Shown one piece after another: positions 17,227 through 27,496 of a stretch of 47,121 bases of DNA. The stretch is from Thecamonas trahens ATCC 50062. Taxonomy: Eukaryota; Apusozoa; Apusomonadida; Apusomonadidae. The DNA lies in NCBI RefSeq assembly GCF_000142905.1, contig NW_013657635.1:1-47121 (forward strand), read 5' to 3'. Position 1 is the stretch's first letter. Each line of letters starts with the position of its first letter. A program made the position numbers and the translations under genes. The notes beneath the pieces are model-generated. The model had not been told where the DNA came from. It saw only the letters and a program-made list of their open reading frames with translations, and searched no databases.

Positions 17227-19847
17227 TTACTTCTGCGACCGTGCTGCAGAGAGCTCGAGCTCAAGGTCGTTGACCCGCGCCTCAAACTCGATCGCACGGT
17301 CCTCCACCTCGTCGAGCTCGTCCTCCAGCTTGGTCAGTGCCTCTTCGTAGTCGGCAATCTTCTGCTTGGCCTCGTCAAGCTCAGCTTGCTTCTGCGCAAG
17401 CTCAGCTGCCATCTTGCCCGTGTCCGAGCTCGCCGCCGCCGCCAGCTGCGCCTCCAGTTCCGCCACCCGCGTCTGGAGCTGCTTGATCTCCACCGCCCGC
17501 CGCCCGACGCCGATGCCGTCGCAGCTGCCGTCGCCGCTGCCGTCGCCGCTGCCGCAGCGCCAGCCTCAGCCCCGTCATCATCGTCGTCGTCATCATCATC
17601 ATCGTCGTCGTCATCATCATCGTCGTCGTCATCATCGTCATCATCGTCGTCATCGTCGTCATCGTCGGCGTCGGCGTCGGCAATGACCGCCCGCAGCTCG
17701 GCAACGGTCTCTTCCGACGCACACAGCTCCTCCTCGAGCCGCGCGATGACCTCGTCATAGCCCTCGAGCTTGGCCTCGGCGATGGCGCGGGCCTCGACAG
17801 CAGCAGCCAGCTCGGCCGCGCGTGCCTCCGAGTCCTCCTTCTCCTGCTCGGCGAGCCGACTCTCGAGCTGCTCGCCCTTGGCCACCGCCGCAGCCAGCTG
17901 CGACTTGGCCTCGGACAGCGCAGCCTCGAGCTCGGCGATACGCGCCGCCGCCGACTGGGCCTCGGCCTCGGCAGCTGCAAGCTTGTCGCGGGCGGCCTGC
18001 GCCTCGGCGGTCGCAGCCTCGAGCTTGGACGCCGTGGCGTCGGCTTCAGTCCGCAGCTCCTCGATGGTCGCGTTGAGTGCCTGGTTCGCCGCCAGCGCGT
18101 CGGCCAGCTGGCTTTCGCCCTCGCCCGCCGCCGCAGCCGTCGCAGCCTCGGCCGACTCGGCGCGCGCCACCGCAGATGCGAGCTGCCGCTCCAGTGAGGA
18201 CTTTTCGTTCTCCACCACCGCCAGCTTGCCGCGGAGCTCGGTCGTCTGCGCCGCCGACTCGGTCGCCGCCGCAGACCCGGCCTGGGTCGCCGCCGCCAGC
18301 TGACCCTGAAGGTCCGCGTTGGATGCCGCCAGGTCCGCGTTGGTCGACTTGAGCGATGCCACCTCCTGCTTCAGCAGATCGAGCTCGGACATCATCACCT
18401 TGGCGCTCTCGTCGTGCTTCTCGGCCTGCTCCACAAGCGCCTCGGCCTTGCGCTGCGCTGCATCACGCTCGGCCTCGAGCTGCGAGTTGACCCGCGTCAG
18501 CGTCGCCAGCTCGGCCGCAGACGACTCGGCTGCCATGATGGCCGCTGCGGGGTTGACCGCAGCAACCTTCTTGACCGGCGCTGGTGCTGCGGCTGTCGCC
18601 GCTGCCGCATCCGGTGCAGAGGCTGCTGCCGCCGGACCAGCTGCCACAGCCTCCACCACGGTCGCCGGAGTGGTTGCTGTGACTGCTGCCGCCGGCTCCG
18701 TCGCCGCTGACGCCGACGCCGCAGCCGACTTCGCCGCAGACACAGGCGCCGTCGCCACAGCGTCGTCGGCCGCGGCAAGCGCCTTGAGCGACAAGATCGC
18801 CAGCTCGTGGTCCGAGCGCGCCAACTTGGCACCGTCGCCCATGCCGCCGAGCAGGATTAGCGTCTTGGTCTTGGGCACAAAGTCGAGCGTGGCGTAGGCA
18901 CGGGCCGACGGGGCGTTGACCGCTCCGCGGAGCTCGGTCCACGACAGAGTGCGGAGGTCGAACCGCCACAGGTCACCAAACGTAGTCTCACCGTTGCTTC
19001 CGCCAAACATGTACACCTCCGAGCCAACGGTAGCACTGGCGGCGCCGAAGCGTGCTGTCGGCCAGGCGCCGCCCTCCGGCTTGGCGAGCTGAATCCACCG
19101 GGCTGCTGCGTAGTCAAGAAGCCACATGTCGTCGGTGGCGCCGTCGGCGGTCGCTCCGCCAAACACCACCATGTAGTCACCAAAGGCGTCGCCCTCGCCG
19201 CGGCGCTTCCGCTTGGCCGGCTTGACCGCTGGTGCCGAACCAGTCACGGCCTTGACCACGCTTGTCGTCACCTCGGCCGGGAGAGCAAACGCGACATGCG
19301 AGTGGCGCGGCGCAGGCGCCACATCACCAGCCATCTCGCACTCGACCCAGACCCGGCCAGCAGAGGCCAGATGCCGCTGCGACTCGGGGATGGCAAATGC
19401 CCAGAGAGCGTTCGAGCACGTTCCGTCGGCCATGAGGCCTCCGTACAGGACCATGTCTGACGAGAGGGTGGTGAACGAGGCGTTGGCGGTAGCAGGTGGC
19501 GGATCGGACGTGATCCGTGGCGCAGAGAAGGCGCCGGCATCGTGCCGGAGAACGGCGAGCGAGGCAGAGATCTCGCCGCTGTGGGTCATACCACCAAACA
19601 CATACGTCTTGTTGCCCATGACAGCCACTGCAGCAGAATGAAACGGATCGGGACGGCGACCAACACCAGCAACTTTCTTCCACTTGCGGAGCGCGCCCGT
19701 AGTCAGCTGATGCATGGTGGCGGCGACAGCACCTTTGTCAGAAATTCCTCCCAAAACGTAAATGGAGCCGTCTTTGCCCGACACCAGCGTCGACTGGTGG
19801 GAGAGCGGGAAGGGCGAGCCTGCAATACGGAGTGTCTTCCATGACAT
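17227..19847 (-). CDS. Kelch-repeat / coiled-coil protein (one frameshift)
   Basis: From the ATG at 19847, residues 1-340 hold about six kelch blades, seen as paired-glycine strands: IYVLGGIS, TYVFGGMT, MVLYGGLM, MVVFGGAT, VYMFGGSN and LILLGGMG. An Ala/Pro-rich linker follows, then from about residue 430 a long Ala/Glu-rich coiled coil with heptad character, interrupted by a poly-Asp run. The coiled coil resumes in a second frame (MEIKQLQTRVAELEAQ to the stop at 17227). One extra G in a G-run near 17494 restores the frame and gives 873 residues. Kelch-plus-coiled-coil proteins include actin- and cortex-associated scaffolds such as yeast Kel1/tea1, so a polarity or trafficking scaffold is plausible. 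That is inference. It converges on ACADSB, 34 bases apart. Confidence 0.82.
17574..17667 (-). repeat. Poly-Asp triplet repeat in the kelch gene
   Basis: About 30 consecutive GAC/GAT codons on the minus strand encode a poly-Asp run between two coiled-coil segments. GAC and GAT are mixed. A similar poly-Asp run occurs at about 21619-21663 in a neighbouring gene. Confidence 0.9.
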
Positions 19848-20096
19848 AGTCGCCTTCTTTTACACCAAGATAAACAGTGAGAGTCAAGTGTGTCTCCTCC
19901 TCCTCGACGTACCACCTCCTGTCCAACCCGCACGCCGAAGCGTGACAGGTGCGAGTTCCGAAGAAAGCCGTCAAAACGTGCTTCAGCCTTTTACGCCACG
20001 AAATGGACAGGTTTGTCCATCGCGCAAGCCGCGCTCCGCGACGCTCCCCAGACGTCACACCGTCCATCAAATGCGGAAAAAGAGCAGTAGGATGTG

Positions 20097-20591
20097 CTAA
20101 TGGCTGCCGCAACAGAAAACAGTCGCCGATGCAGAGATGGATGCCGCACGCGGCGCAAAGGTCCGCAGCCGCAATCGCTTGCCATGAAGCTTCCGGCAGG
20201 CGAGGCAGTCGCATCGCAAAGCGGCTTGCTGGGGAAAGTGGCGATGACAAGCAGTCGCTGCAAAGGGACGCTTCCGCTTGCGCGACGGCGCGGAGCTGAC
20301 GGTGTCGGCGCTGGCGGCGAGGGCTCCGGTGACACGGTCGTCTCGGCAAGCAACGACGACGTCGTTGAGTCTGGAAGACGAGGGCAGGCTGCCAGGAAAC
20401 GACACTCGATCGAGTCCTTCCACGAGAACAGCGAGATCATCGCCCACGTTGCACACAAGAGCGTCGCCGGGACGAGCGTCGGGCGGCAGGCCCCACGTGT
20501 GAGCCACGCATCGGGCGCGCCTCCCACCTCAAGCCGCAGGCCGAGCAGGCGTCGCGCAGCGTCGGCTGGTGACCTGGATGTCAACCATCAT
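20097..20591 (-). pseudogene. Doubtful small gene, frame apparently disrupted
   Basis: Between the kelch gene and the next minus gene is a region with coding-like segments spread over frames. An ATGATG at 20591-20586 follows an AT-rich TTTAAA (about 20642) and begins MMVDIQVTS. A second frame reads ADAARRLLGLRLEVGGAP. A third reads GDALVCNVGDDLAVLVEGLD and continues to a stop at 20097. One extra base in a CCC run would join the second and third. The first join needs a different change, so a homopolymer undercall alone does not explain it. The 3' part is Cys-rich (CDCLACRK), and another frame there is also Cys-rich. I do not recognise the family. It could be a real gene with errors, a decayed gene, or chance. 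Confidence 0.3.
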
Positions 20592-20736
20592 AGAGTTGTT
20601 CACTTTGAGACGCGCGACAACGCGTCCGAACAACCGTACCTCTTTAAATCAGTGAGGAGGGAAGCGCTATCCACGATGGTGTGTGTGTGTGTTAGCAGAT
20701 GTGGCGGTGTTGGTGTTGATGGTTCGGGTGCGGTGG

Positions 20737-21606
20737 TTATCCACGACGGTGTGCGTGTGGATGGCGGGGAAACGATGGCGTTACCATCGGCGTGACGGGC
20801 GTAGCAAATGCTAAAGGCGAGGCTGCCGGTAGAGGCACCGCTCGTACGGGGGTGGCTGACAGCAGGGCCGCAACATTGCGCGAGTGCTCTGCGCGGATCG
20901 AGGCCTCCAAAGCCTCGGTCTGCGCTGCCGCCCCGCGCACCATCGCCGACTCGAGCGAGCCGATGAGCGCGTGCAAGTCCTCGCCACGTGACAAAGCGCG
21001 GTGCTTGCGCTTGCGCTTGCGCTTCTGACGGTGCTTGCCGCGACGCCGCGACGACGACGACGGTGCCGATGATGGCGCCGACGACGGTGCCTCCTGCTTG
21101 GATCGAGCTCTTTGGCGCTTGCTCTCCTTGGCCAGTGCCAGCTTGGAGAGCAAGTGCTCGACGTGCTCCCGCAGCCGGAGCGCCATCTCTGGACTGAGCC
21201 CTCGCGCCGACTGCAGCATCTTCACCCATCGCCTGTACTCGCGCTCGATCTTGTTCAGCGCCCGTCGATCATGACTGTGGCGGCGGGAGCGACCACCATG
21301 ACTCCGCCCGCTCTTCCTCCGGTGCCTACGTCTGCCTCTTCTCTCTCCGTGACAGCCACGACGACCACGACGATGCCTCTTGCCGCTGTCACCCTCTTTT
21401 CCCTTGGCTGCACCTCGTCCACCATCAGCACAGCCATCCGCATCACCACTCTCGTCATCATCATCATCACCATCGTTGGAATCCAGCAGCCCAGCAGCTA
21501 CCGACTCCATATCAACATCATGGCCACACGACCAATCACCATCTGCAGCCAGATTGTCCCACATATGTAACGAGCCTTTCCAACCATCATTCTCATCCAA
21601 ACCACC

Positions 21607-21664
<58 letters not shown>

Positions 21665-21813
21665 GTATCGTGGTCCGTCTCGAACATGGCCAAGTCATAG
21701 CCACTCTCGGAGCTCTCGAGCATTTGAGTCAACGTATGGACGCTGGTATCCATACAAGGCAAAGACCGCTCATCATCACTCGCCACCTGGACCGTGCTCC
21801 CAGTCTCACTCAT
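20737..21813 (-). CDS. Charged low-complexity protein, function unknown
   Basis: A 358-residue frame from the ATG at 21813. The N-terminal third is acidic, with a poly-Asp run followed by poly-Gly (about residues 51-72). The middle is Arg/His/Lys-rich with many RR, KR and HR pairs that could act as nuclear localisation signals. Residues about 186-230 form a plausible helix (LNKIEREYRRWVKMLQ, then LREHVEHLLSKLALAKESKRQ). A Ser/Pro/Arg block and a second helix (LHALIGSLESAM) follow. I recognise no domain. The composition suggests a nuclear or RNA-associated protein, but that is only inference. Confidence 0.6.
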
Positions 21814-22031
21814 GGCCCTTTTCTCGAAGCCCCCCTTGCTATTCTTCTCGCGCTCGACGTGCGTAGAGCCGAGTGGCGAGCGGTTCGGTGACAGTTGCCG
21901 CGACTGCTACGAGTCGCTAACACTCGCGGCCGGCTGAGCGATGCTGATCCTCGGCTTGAGCCTAACGTCTTCATTTCAGCATGTGTTCCCTTGCCGGCCT
22001 CCTCCTGCTGACTGGCTGGCTAGCTGGCTGG

Positions 22032-23501
22032 CTATGAGGAGTACTCAGAGCCCGAGTCCGAGTCTGAGCCCGACGAGCTGCTGCTGCTGCTGCTGCAGCT
22101 GCTGCTGCTCCTGTCGCTCCCGGTGGTGGTGCTGCCGGCAGAGCGGTCAAAGTCGTCCGAGTCGATGCCAACCTCTGTGGCCCAAAAGTCGTCGCCCTCA
22201 TCTGAGCCGATCCAGCTGCAGACAATGTCGCGTGTGGCGGCGATCTTGGCCTGGACAACCGAGTCGCGCTTGGCACGAGCGCGGACGGCGGGGACGTCGG
22301 ACATGAGGGCGCCGAAGAAAACAGCCTTGTCCTCAAAGACCGAAGTAGTCCCGTAGCCCATGAGGAAGCCACGAGGCGCTTTGTCGAGGTCGAACATGTC
22401 GCCACGAAACCGGGCTTGGCCGTAGCGGAACTTGCTCGGATTGAGCTGCTCCCACTCGGGATCGTCCCAGCCGGCGGCGTCGTCGACGGCGTCGACGAGG
22501 TGAAAGAGCTCGTGATGGATGGCGTGCTCAAGGTCGTCCTTGTTTGAGCCAGCATTGAAGAACATGGTCTTGATGGCTGGAACCGCCACGCCGTGGAAGC
22601 CCTGCGAGCCGGCGACTGCCAGCTTGTCCACAATCACGCAGTGCTTCATGACCTCTTCGTCACTCGAGCCAAAGAAAAAGTCGCTAGGGTACCGGGTGTA
22701 CTCGGTGTACAGATACCGACACAGCTGCTCCTGCTTGTCCGGACGCGCCGGGAGGCCCGAGAAGAAGCCGGTCCGCAGCAACTGCGCGGGCATGCCAAAG
22801 TGAACCTGGAAGCCAAGCTCATCCGCGAGGATGAGAAACTTGCGCACAAAGGTGGTATGGCCGATGTCCGGCGCCACAAACGCCGCTGGCGACGGTCCGC
22901 CCGACTCACTCGCCTCCCCCTCCCCATTGCCATCGCCATTCTTGACGCCCTTCCGCGGCGGATGATGCGGCTCGCACTTGCCCTTCTTCAGCTCCTTACA
23001 TGCCTTTTCTAGCAATCTCTCCGGGAAGATCTTCTCGAACGACTTGCCCGACTTGCCCGACTTGCCCGACTTGCCCGACTTGCCCGACTTGCCCAACTTG
23101 CCCTTGCTTGCCGACTTGCCCGACTTGCCCAACTTGCCCTTGCTTGCCGACTTGCCCGACTTGCCCGACTTGCCCTTGCTTGCCGACTTGCCCGACTTGC
23201 CCGACTTGCCCGACTTGAACGCCTTCCCCTTGCTCATCGATTTGATCGCCTTCCCCTTCCCCTTCCCCTTTCCCCTGCCCTTCCCCTTGCCCACAGCCTT
23301 CCGCCGCTCCGACTCCTTCACAGCCATTTCCGCCACCTTGGCATTCCACAGGCTATCCGCCTCGGCCGCCACCGAGCTCGAGCCAGAGTCGCCAGACGGC
23401 GTCGCCGAGTCTGAGCTCACACTACCGCCACCGTCATTGCTGCTGCTGCTGCTGCTGCTGCTGTTGCTGCTGTTGCTGCAAGTACTGCTCGACATGGCCA
23501 T
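22032..23501 (-). CDS. Putative zinc metallopeptidase (HExxH) with SGK-repeat N-terminal region
   Basis: From the ATG at 23501 the product is 489 residues. Residues 1-45 are Ser-rich. Residues about 70-155 are built of GK and SGKSGK units. The C-terminal half (about 205-440) is a globular domain with HHELFH (His330, Glu331, His334), the HExxH zinc site. It continues with WDDPEWEQLNPSKFRYG and, about 55 residues later, FEDKAVFFGAL, where Glu390 is a good third zinc ligand of gluzincin type. This layout (HExxH, W..LNP..F.Y, then EDxAxxF) recalls secreted bacterial metallopeptidases, but no signal peptide is visible. The C terminus is a poly-Ser/Asp tail. The domain assignment is strong; substrate and location are unknown. 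Confidence 0.78.
   Translation of the reverse strand: MAMSSSTCSNSSNSSSSSSSSNDGGGSVSSDSATPSGDSGSSSVAAEADSLWNAKVAEMAVKESERRKAVGKGKGRGKGKGKGKAIKSMSKGKAFKSGKSGKSGKSASKGKSGKSGKSASKGKLGKSGKSASKGKLGKSGKSGKSGKSGKSGKSFEKIFPERLLEKACKELKKGKCEPHHPPRKGVKNGDGNGEGEASESGGPSPAAFVAPDIGHTTFVRKFLILADELGFQVHFGMPAQLLRTGFFSGLPARPDKQEQLCRYLYTEYTRYPSDFFFGSSDEEVMKHCVIVDKLAVAGSQGFHGVAVPAIKTMFFNAGSNKDDLEHAIHHELFHLVDAVDDAAGWDDPEWEQLNPSKFRYGQARFRGDMFDLDKAPRGFLMGYGTTSVFEDKAVFFGALMSDVPAVRARAKRDSVVQAKIAATRDIVCSWIGSDEGDDFWATEVGIDSDDFDRSAGSTTTGSDRSSSSCSSSSSSSSGSDSDSGSEYSS
23040..23217 (-). repeat. 9-bp tandem repeat encoding SGK units
   Basis: The plus strand repeats CGACTTGCC/TTGCCCGAC nine-base units, organised into larger blocks by interspersed TTGCTTGCC. 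On the minus strand it encodes Ser-Gly-Lys repeats, with periodic ASKGK or LGK variants. The frame is kept because the unit is a multiple of three. Confidence 0.9.
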
Positions 23502-23676
23502 GTGCACAACAGCTCCTTCCTCGCCTTGTCGAGTGCGGTAGCTAGAGCTGAACGTGCACCGCCAGGTGCTCGGAATCGCCGCGTGGGTTCGACAGGCCTG
23601 CCGAGCCCCGGCGGCGTCAGGCTCGGCGATGCAACGGGATGGGAGGATGTGCCATTGGCGGAGATGTTCACGGTGT

Positions 23677-26214
23677 TCACTTAGGCGGCGGGAAGAGCTC
23701 GGCCGGCTTGATGACTTCTGGGGCAAGATCGGCAAAGTTGGCGAGGAGACGCGAGGCGGCCTCGATCTCCCACGGCGAGGGGACCGTAGACTCGCGGACC
23801 CACGGCATCGAGGCCATGTACGAGACAAAGGCCGAGTTCTCAGCCAGCTTGCGGGCGAGCTCGTCCGACGAGAGCGCGGCCGAGTGGACAAACTTGTTGC
23901 CGTCGGCGGCGGCGTCGCCGCTCCGCAGCGCGTCGACAAACGACGTGTCAAAGCCGAGGTTACCAAGGGCGGCGAGGTCGTCGAGGGCGGCGTCGAGGGT
24001 CCTGGCCTTCTTGGCCGGCGGCGGAGCGAGGTCGTCGCCGCCAGCCTCAGGCGCGCGCGCCCGCTTGTTGGTCACCATGTCGGTGACAGCTGCCTCGAGC
24101 CGTGCCAGACCGCCCGGCGCGACCGGACCCGGCGCGATGACGCTGACCGAGTCGGAGGCGCCGAGTGAGGCGTGGGTCGAGTCGTACGTCGGGCCGAGCG
24201 AGGTGGCCTCGGCGTGGAACATGACCGGCGTGTCGTAGATGGCGACCGGCGGGGTCGAGACGGTCCGCGACGTGACGTAGTGGGTGGCCGGGCGCGGATG
24301 AAGCGAGTTCGGCTCGACAATCGGGAGGCGGGCGCGGCCGTCGGCGGCGGCCTTGGCCGCGGCCGCCCGCGCCGCCTGTGCCGCCGGGTTGCTCGGGTGA
24401 GTGACAGCGAGGAGGGCGTTGATGACGCGGCGCTCGTGGTTACGGCGGGTCCGGGCAGCATGGTTTGACGACCGTGACGGCGGCGCGGGGGCAACCGAGC
24501 CCGAGCTTGCAGACGCCCGGTTGCGCTTGCGGTACGGGCCGCGCGGCTTGCGCTGGTGGCGGTTGAAGTACTTGATGCGGCCACCCAGGTTGTTACGGGT
24601 GTCGATGACCGAGAGGCGGGCGCCAAAGTCGACGACGTCGACGGTGCCAAGCCAGCGGTACGAGGTGTTGGACGCGACCTTGGAGCCAATGGCATCGACA
24701 AAGCCGGCTTCGTCGAGCTCTGCCGTGGGGCAGATGAGCTCGCCAGCCTTGCTCACGCCAGTAATCTTGCCGGGCTCGAGGAACATGCGGTGGACGGCGG
24801 TGGCCTTGCGGATCTTCTCGTCGAGGCCGTCGGGCTTGGACGGCTGCTCGCCGTACGAAAGCGGGCCCTTGGGGATGTGCAGGATCGAGCCAGAGCGCGC
24901 GACCGACGCGGCCGCAGCCTTGGCCGCCGCAGCCTTGGCCTTGGCCTCGGCCTCCTTGTCGTCGGCCGGCGCCTTGGCCTTGACCTTGGCCTCGTGGGTG
25001 GGGCAGAAGAACACGCCGCCGTCCTCAAAGAACGCGGCGTCCTTGCCGGAGCACGGCAGATGGTACGAGCGTTGGCAGGTGGTGGTGGTGCAGCCGAGAG
25101 TGGCGCCCTTGCCGGACGGGCAGTCGCTGAGGGCACACTTGATGAACCTGCCGCGCGAGACAGCCTTGATGAGGTTGAACCAAGTATCCGACGGCTCGTC
25201 GTAGAGCGTCTCAGGCGCACCGAACCGCGCGCAGTTGAGGTGGACGTACAGGTACTTGGCCTTGCCCGGCGCCACAAACGGCGGGTTGAGGAACGGGCCA
25301 GTCACGTCAGTCTCGACCGTCAGCCGGCACAGTGCGCACTTGATGGGCTTGTTCGTGTCAAGCTCGCCAGTGTATCGCGCGTCGCCGCCATGCGCCGGCG
25401 CCAGCGCTGTGCCGCCGCCTCCGCCGCTTGCCGTGTTCCGGCCGCCGGCGCCGCCCGCCGGATCGCCGCCGTTGGCCTCGGCCTCGAGAATGGCGCGGAC
25501 GTCGTCGAGCTCGGCTTTGGTGAACTCGCCGTAGCGCGACTCGACCTCCCGGCGCCACATGACGAGCTCGTTCGAGAGGACGTCGATGTGGGGAATGGCA
25601 AGACGCATCTGTGCAAGGAGCAATGGCTTGGCCAGGCGAGCCTCCAGACGCAATGCAGCCTTGTGGTAGTAGCTCCCCTCCTCGTTGTACTTGATGCAGT
25701 TGGCCACAATGAGACGAAAGTCGAGCTCAAAGTGATGCAGCGAGGCGTACGAGCCCTTGACCAGCTTCTTCCGCATGGTAGAAAAGTCCATTGGCTTTGA
25801 AATAATCTCATCATAACGAGGAGCAAGAGCAGGATCGACCGGATGCCAGAACACACCATCACCATCGACCTTCATCATGGTCACCAGCAGCTCGCCGAGT
25901 ACCTTTGCCAACTTTGCCTTGCGGAGCTTCTTCCTCGCCTTTTTCTCGCTCACACTCCGACTGGCTGCATTACTTCCACCACTCTTTCCCCCACCAGAGC
26001 CTCCACTTCCACCCGAACCAGCAGCACCTGATGTGGATGACCTTGCATCACCATCATTCACATCCGAACGTGTCCCAGGTCCCACACCGGCCACAAAGCT
26101 CCTCCGTCCACGACGAAGCTCCACAGAGTCAAGCGAAGAAGCAGGTGAGTATGACTCATCACGGTGCATACGCTTGCGGGTACGGGATCCCTTAGAACCC
26201 GACGTCCGGCTCAT
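23677..26214 (-). CDS. Bromodomain plus extended PHD finger chromatin protein (BRPF/BRD-like)
   Basis: The first ATG (26214) gives 845 residues. A bromodomain spans about 95-200: FWHPVDPALAPRYDEIISKPMD is the ZA loop and NCIKYNEEGS contains Asn177, which contacts acetyl-lysine. An extended PHD domain follows at 293-407, with a visible zinc ligand order of C293-C296, H325-C328, C360-C365, C375-C380, H385-C388 and C404-H407. This is the C2HC-plus-PHD arrangement found in BRPF, MLL and JADE families. In BRPFs the PHD module precedes the bromodomain, so the order is reversed here. The region from about 470 to 560 is conserved-looking but unassigned. The C-terminal third is Ala/Pro-rich with basic patches. 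The likely role is reading acetylated and methylated histones in a nuclear complex. Confidence 0.85.
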   Translation of the reverse strand: MSRTSGSKGSRTRKRMHRDESYSPASSLDSVELRRGRRSFVAGVGPGTRSDVNDGDARSSTSGAAGSGGSGGSGGGKSGGSNAASRSVSEKKARKKLRKAKLAKVLGELLVTMMKVDGDGVFWHPVDPALAPRYDEIISKPMDFSTMRKKLVKGSYASLHHFELDFRLIVANCIKYNEEGSYYHKAALRLEARLAKPLLLAQMRLAIPHIDVLSNELVMWRREVESRYGEFTKAELDDVRAILEAEANGGDPAGGAGGRNTASGGGGGTALAPAHGGDARYTGELDTNKPIKCALCRLTVETDVTGPFLNPPFVAPGKAKYLYVHLNCARFGAPETLYDEPSDTWFNLIKAVSRGRFIKCALSDCPSGKGATLGCTTTTCQRSYHLPCSGKDAAFFEDGGVFFCPTHEAKVKAKAPADDKEAEAKAKAAAAKAAAASVARSGSILHIPKGPLSYGEQPSKPDGLDEKIRKATAVHRMFLEPGKITGVSKAGELICPTAELDEAGFVDAIGSKVASNTSYRWLGTVDVVDFGARLSVIDTRNNLGGRIKYFNRHQRKPRGPYRKRNRASASSGSVAPAPPSRSSNHAARTRRNHERRVINALLAVTHPSNPAAQAARAAAAKAAADGRARLPIVEPNSLHPRPATHYVTSRTVSTPPVAIYDTPVMFHAEATSLGPTYDSTHASLGASDSVSVIAPGPVAPGGLARLEAAVTDMVTNKRARAPEAGGDDLAPPPAKKARTLDAALDDLAALGNLGFDTSFVDALRSGDAAADGNKFVHSAALSSDELARKLAENSAFVSYMASMPWVRESTVPSPWEIEAASRLLANFADLAPEVIKPAELFPPPK

Positions 26215-26866
26215 CCTCACAGAATTGCCTGTCTACGGGAGAGAGGAGTGGTTGTGGGTAGCTTGGAAGAGGGGGGGGGATTAGGTGGAAGCCAGGTGAA
26301 TATGGCGGAGATTATCGAGAGATATATGGAGGTGGTGGTGAGGGGGGGGAGGGGAATGGGAGAGGGAGGGGGTTAGTGTGTGGTGGGGGGGGGGGGGGGA
26401 TGGAGGTGGGCGAGTGGGGGTGGATGGGGCCTTGGCCTGCCCGTCCGNNNNNNNNNNNNNNNNNNNNNNNNNNNNNNNNNNNNNNNNNNNNNNNNNNNNN
26501 NNNNNNNNNNNNNNNNNNNNNNNNNNNNNNNNNNNNNNNNNNNNNNNNNNNNNNNNNNNNNNNNNNNNNNNNNNNNNNNNNNNNNNNNNNNNNNNNNNNN
26601 NNNNNNNNNNNNNNNNNNNNNNNNNNNNNNNNNNNNNNNNNNNNNNNNNNNNNNNNNNNNNNNNNNNNNNNNNNNNNNNNNNNNNNNNNNNNNNNNNNNN
26701 NNNNNNNNNNNGACTGTGTGGGCGATGGGGGTGATGGGCCTTGCCTGCCCCGCTCCCTCCCAGGGCTCCCAGCCTCCAATCATCCGTTGCTCGCCATCGA
26801 ATACCATTCGTCTCCTCCCCCTGTCCTCCTCCCCCCCTCCCCCCGCCCACCACCACCACCACCACC
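26215..26866. other. Divergent intergenic region containing a 264-base assembly gap
   Basis: The spacer between the bromodomain gene and the small coiled-coil gene contains an N run at 26448-26711. On its left are G-rich stretches (26271-26279 and a run of 15 G at 26385-26399); on its right is a C-rich, CCACCACC-repeat stretch leading to the next ATG. Part of a 5' exon could be hidden in the gap. Confidence 0.9.
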
Positions 26867-27496
26867 ATGGCCACCGGACCGACAACGGCCAAGCTGCCAC
26901 TTCTGGAAGCCGCCATTGAACGACGGAACATAGCCACACAGGAGAAGATGCATGAGGAGCGTATGGGTATGTGACGACTGCCTTGACACGCTGTCGGCTG
27001 TGAGCCGTCGGCTGCTGCGGCTGGCTTGGGCTTGGGTGGCTGTGGGAGGCGGTTGATGCTTGGGTGACGGGAGGTATACTCATGAGGGTGCTGATCATGG
27101 GGGGTTTTGTGTGGTTCTTTGGTGATGTTTATTTTTTATATGCCTTGTGGTGGTGTTCGGGGCGTAGAGAAACTGCACACCCTGCCTGACGTCAATCTGC
27201 AGGTGCAGGAGATGCGTGAGCACCTGGCTCAGTTGGAGGAACAGGCAGAGGTCCGTGCTCGAGAGGCAAAGCTGGCAAAACGGCGGAAGAAGGGAAAGAA
27301 GGGCGGAAGAAGGGAGGAAGGGCGGGAGATCAAAGAAGAGCTCAAAGGCTCGCCGCGGCAAGTGATCGCCCACACACCGTCGTCACGTCATCCCCATCCC
27401 CACTACGAGTCTTCTTCCTTTATCTTTGCCTCTACCAACTGGCAACCTCGCCCTCGGCCTCGATCAGCATGTCGCCGAGCTCGCGTGACGACTTGA
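26867..27496 (+). CDS. Small coiled-coil protein, function unknown (one intron)
   Basis: Exon 1 (26867-26966) starts with ATG in a strong CCACCATGG context and ends at a GTATGT donor. Exon 2 starts at 27168 after GGCGTAG. Joined in phase 1 they give 142 residues. The first 90 or so look like a charged coiled coil (KLPLLEAAIERRN, EKMHEERM, then QEMREHLAQLEEQAEVRAREAK), followed by a Lys/Arg/Gly-rich block. The last 20 codons overlap antisense to the F-BAR gene's 3' end and look non-coding, so the true C terminus may be shorter or spliced. I recognise no family. The N gap upstream leaves the start slightly uncertain. Confidence 0.6.

Noticed and set aside
20094-20795. 233-codon plus-strand frame opposite the doubtful small gene.
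   Set aside because: Ser/Arg/Gly-rich, no recognisable domain, and it runs antisense into the 3' end of the next minus-strand gene.
23502-23966. 155-codon N-terminal extension of the metallopeptidase frame.
   Set aside because: It is an Arg/Pro/Ser-rich antisense shadow of the bromodomain gene's 3' end; ATG at 23501 is the first sensible start.
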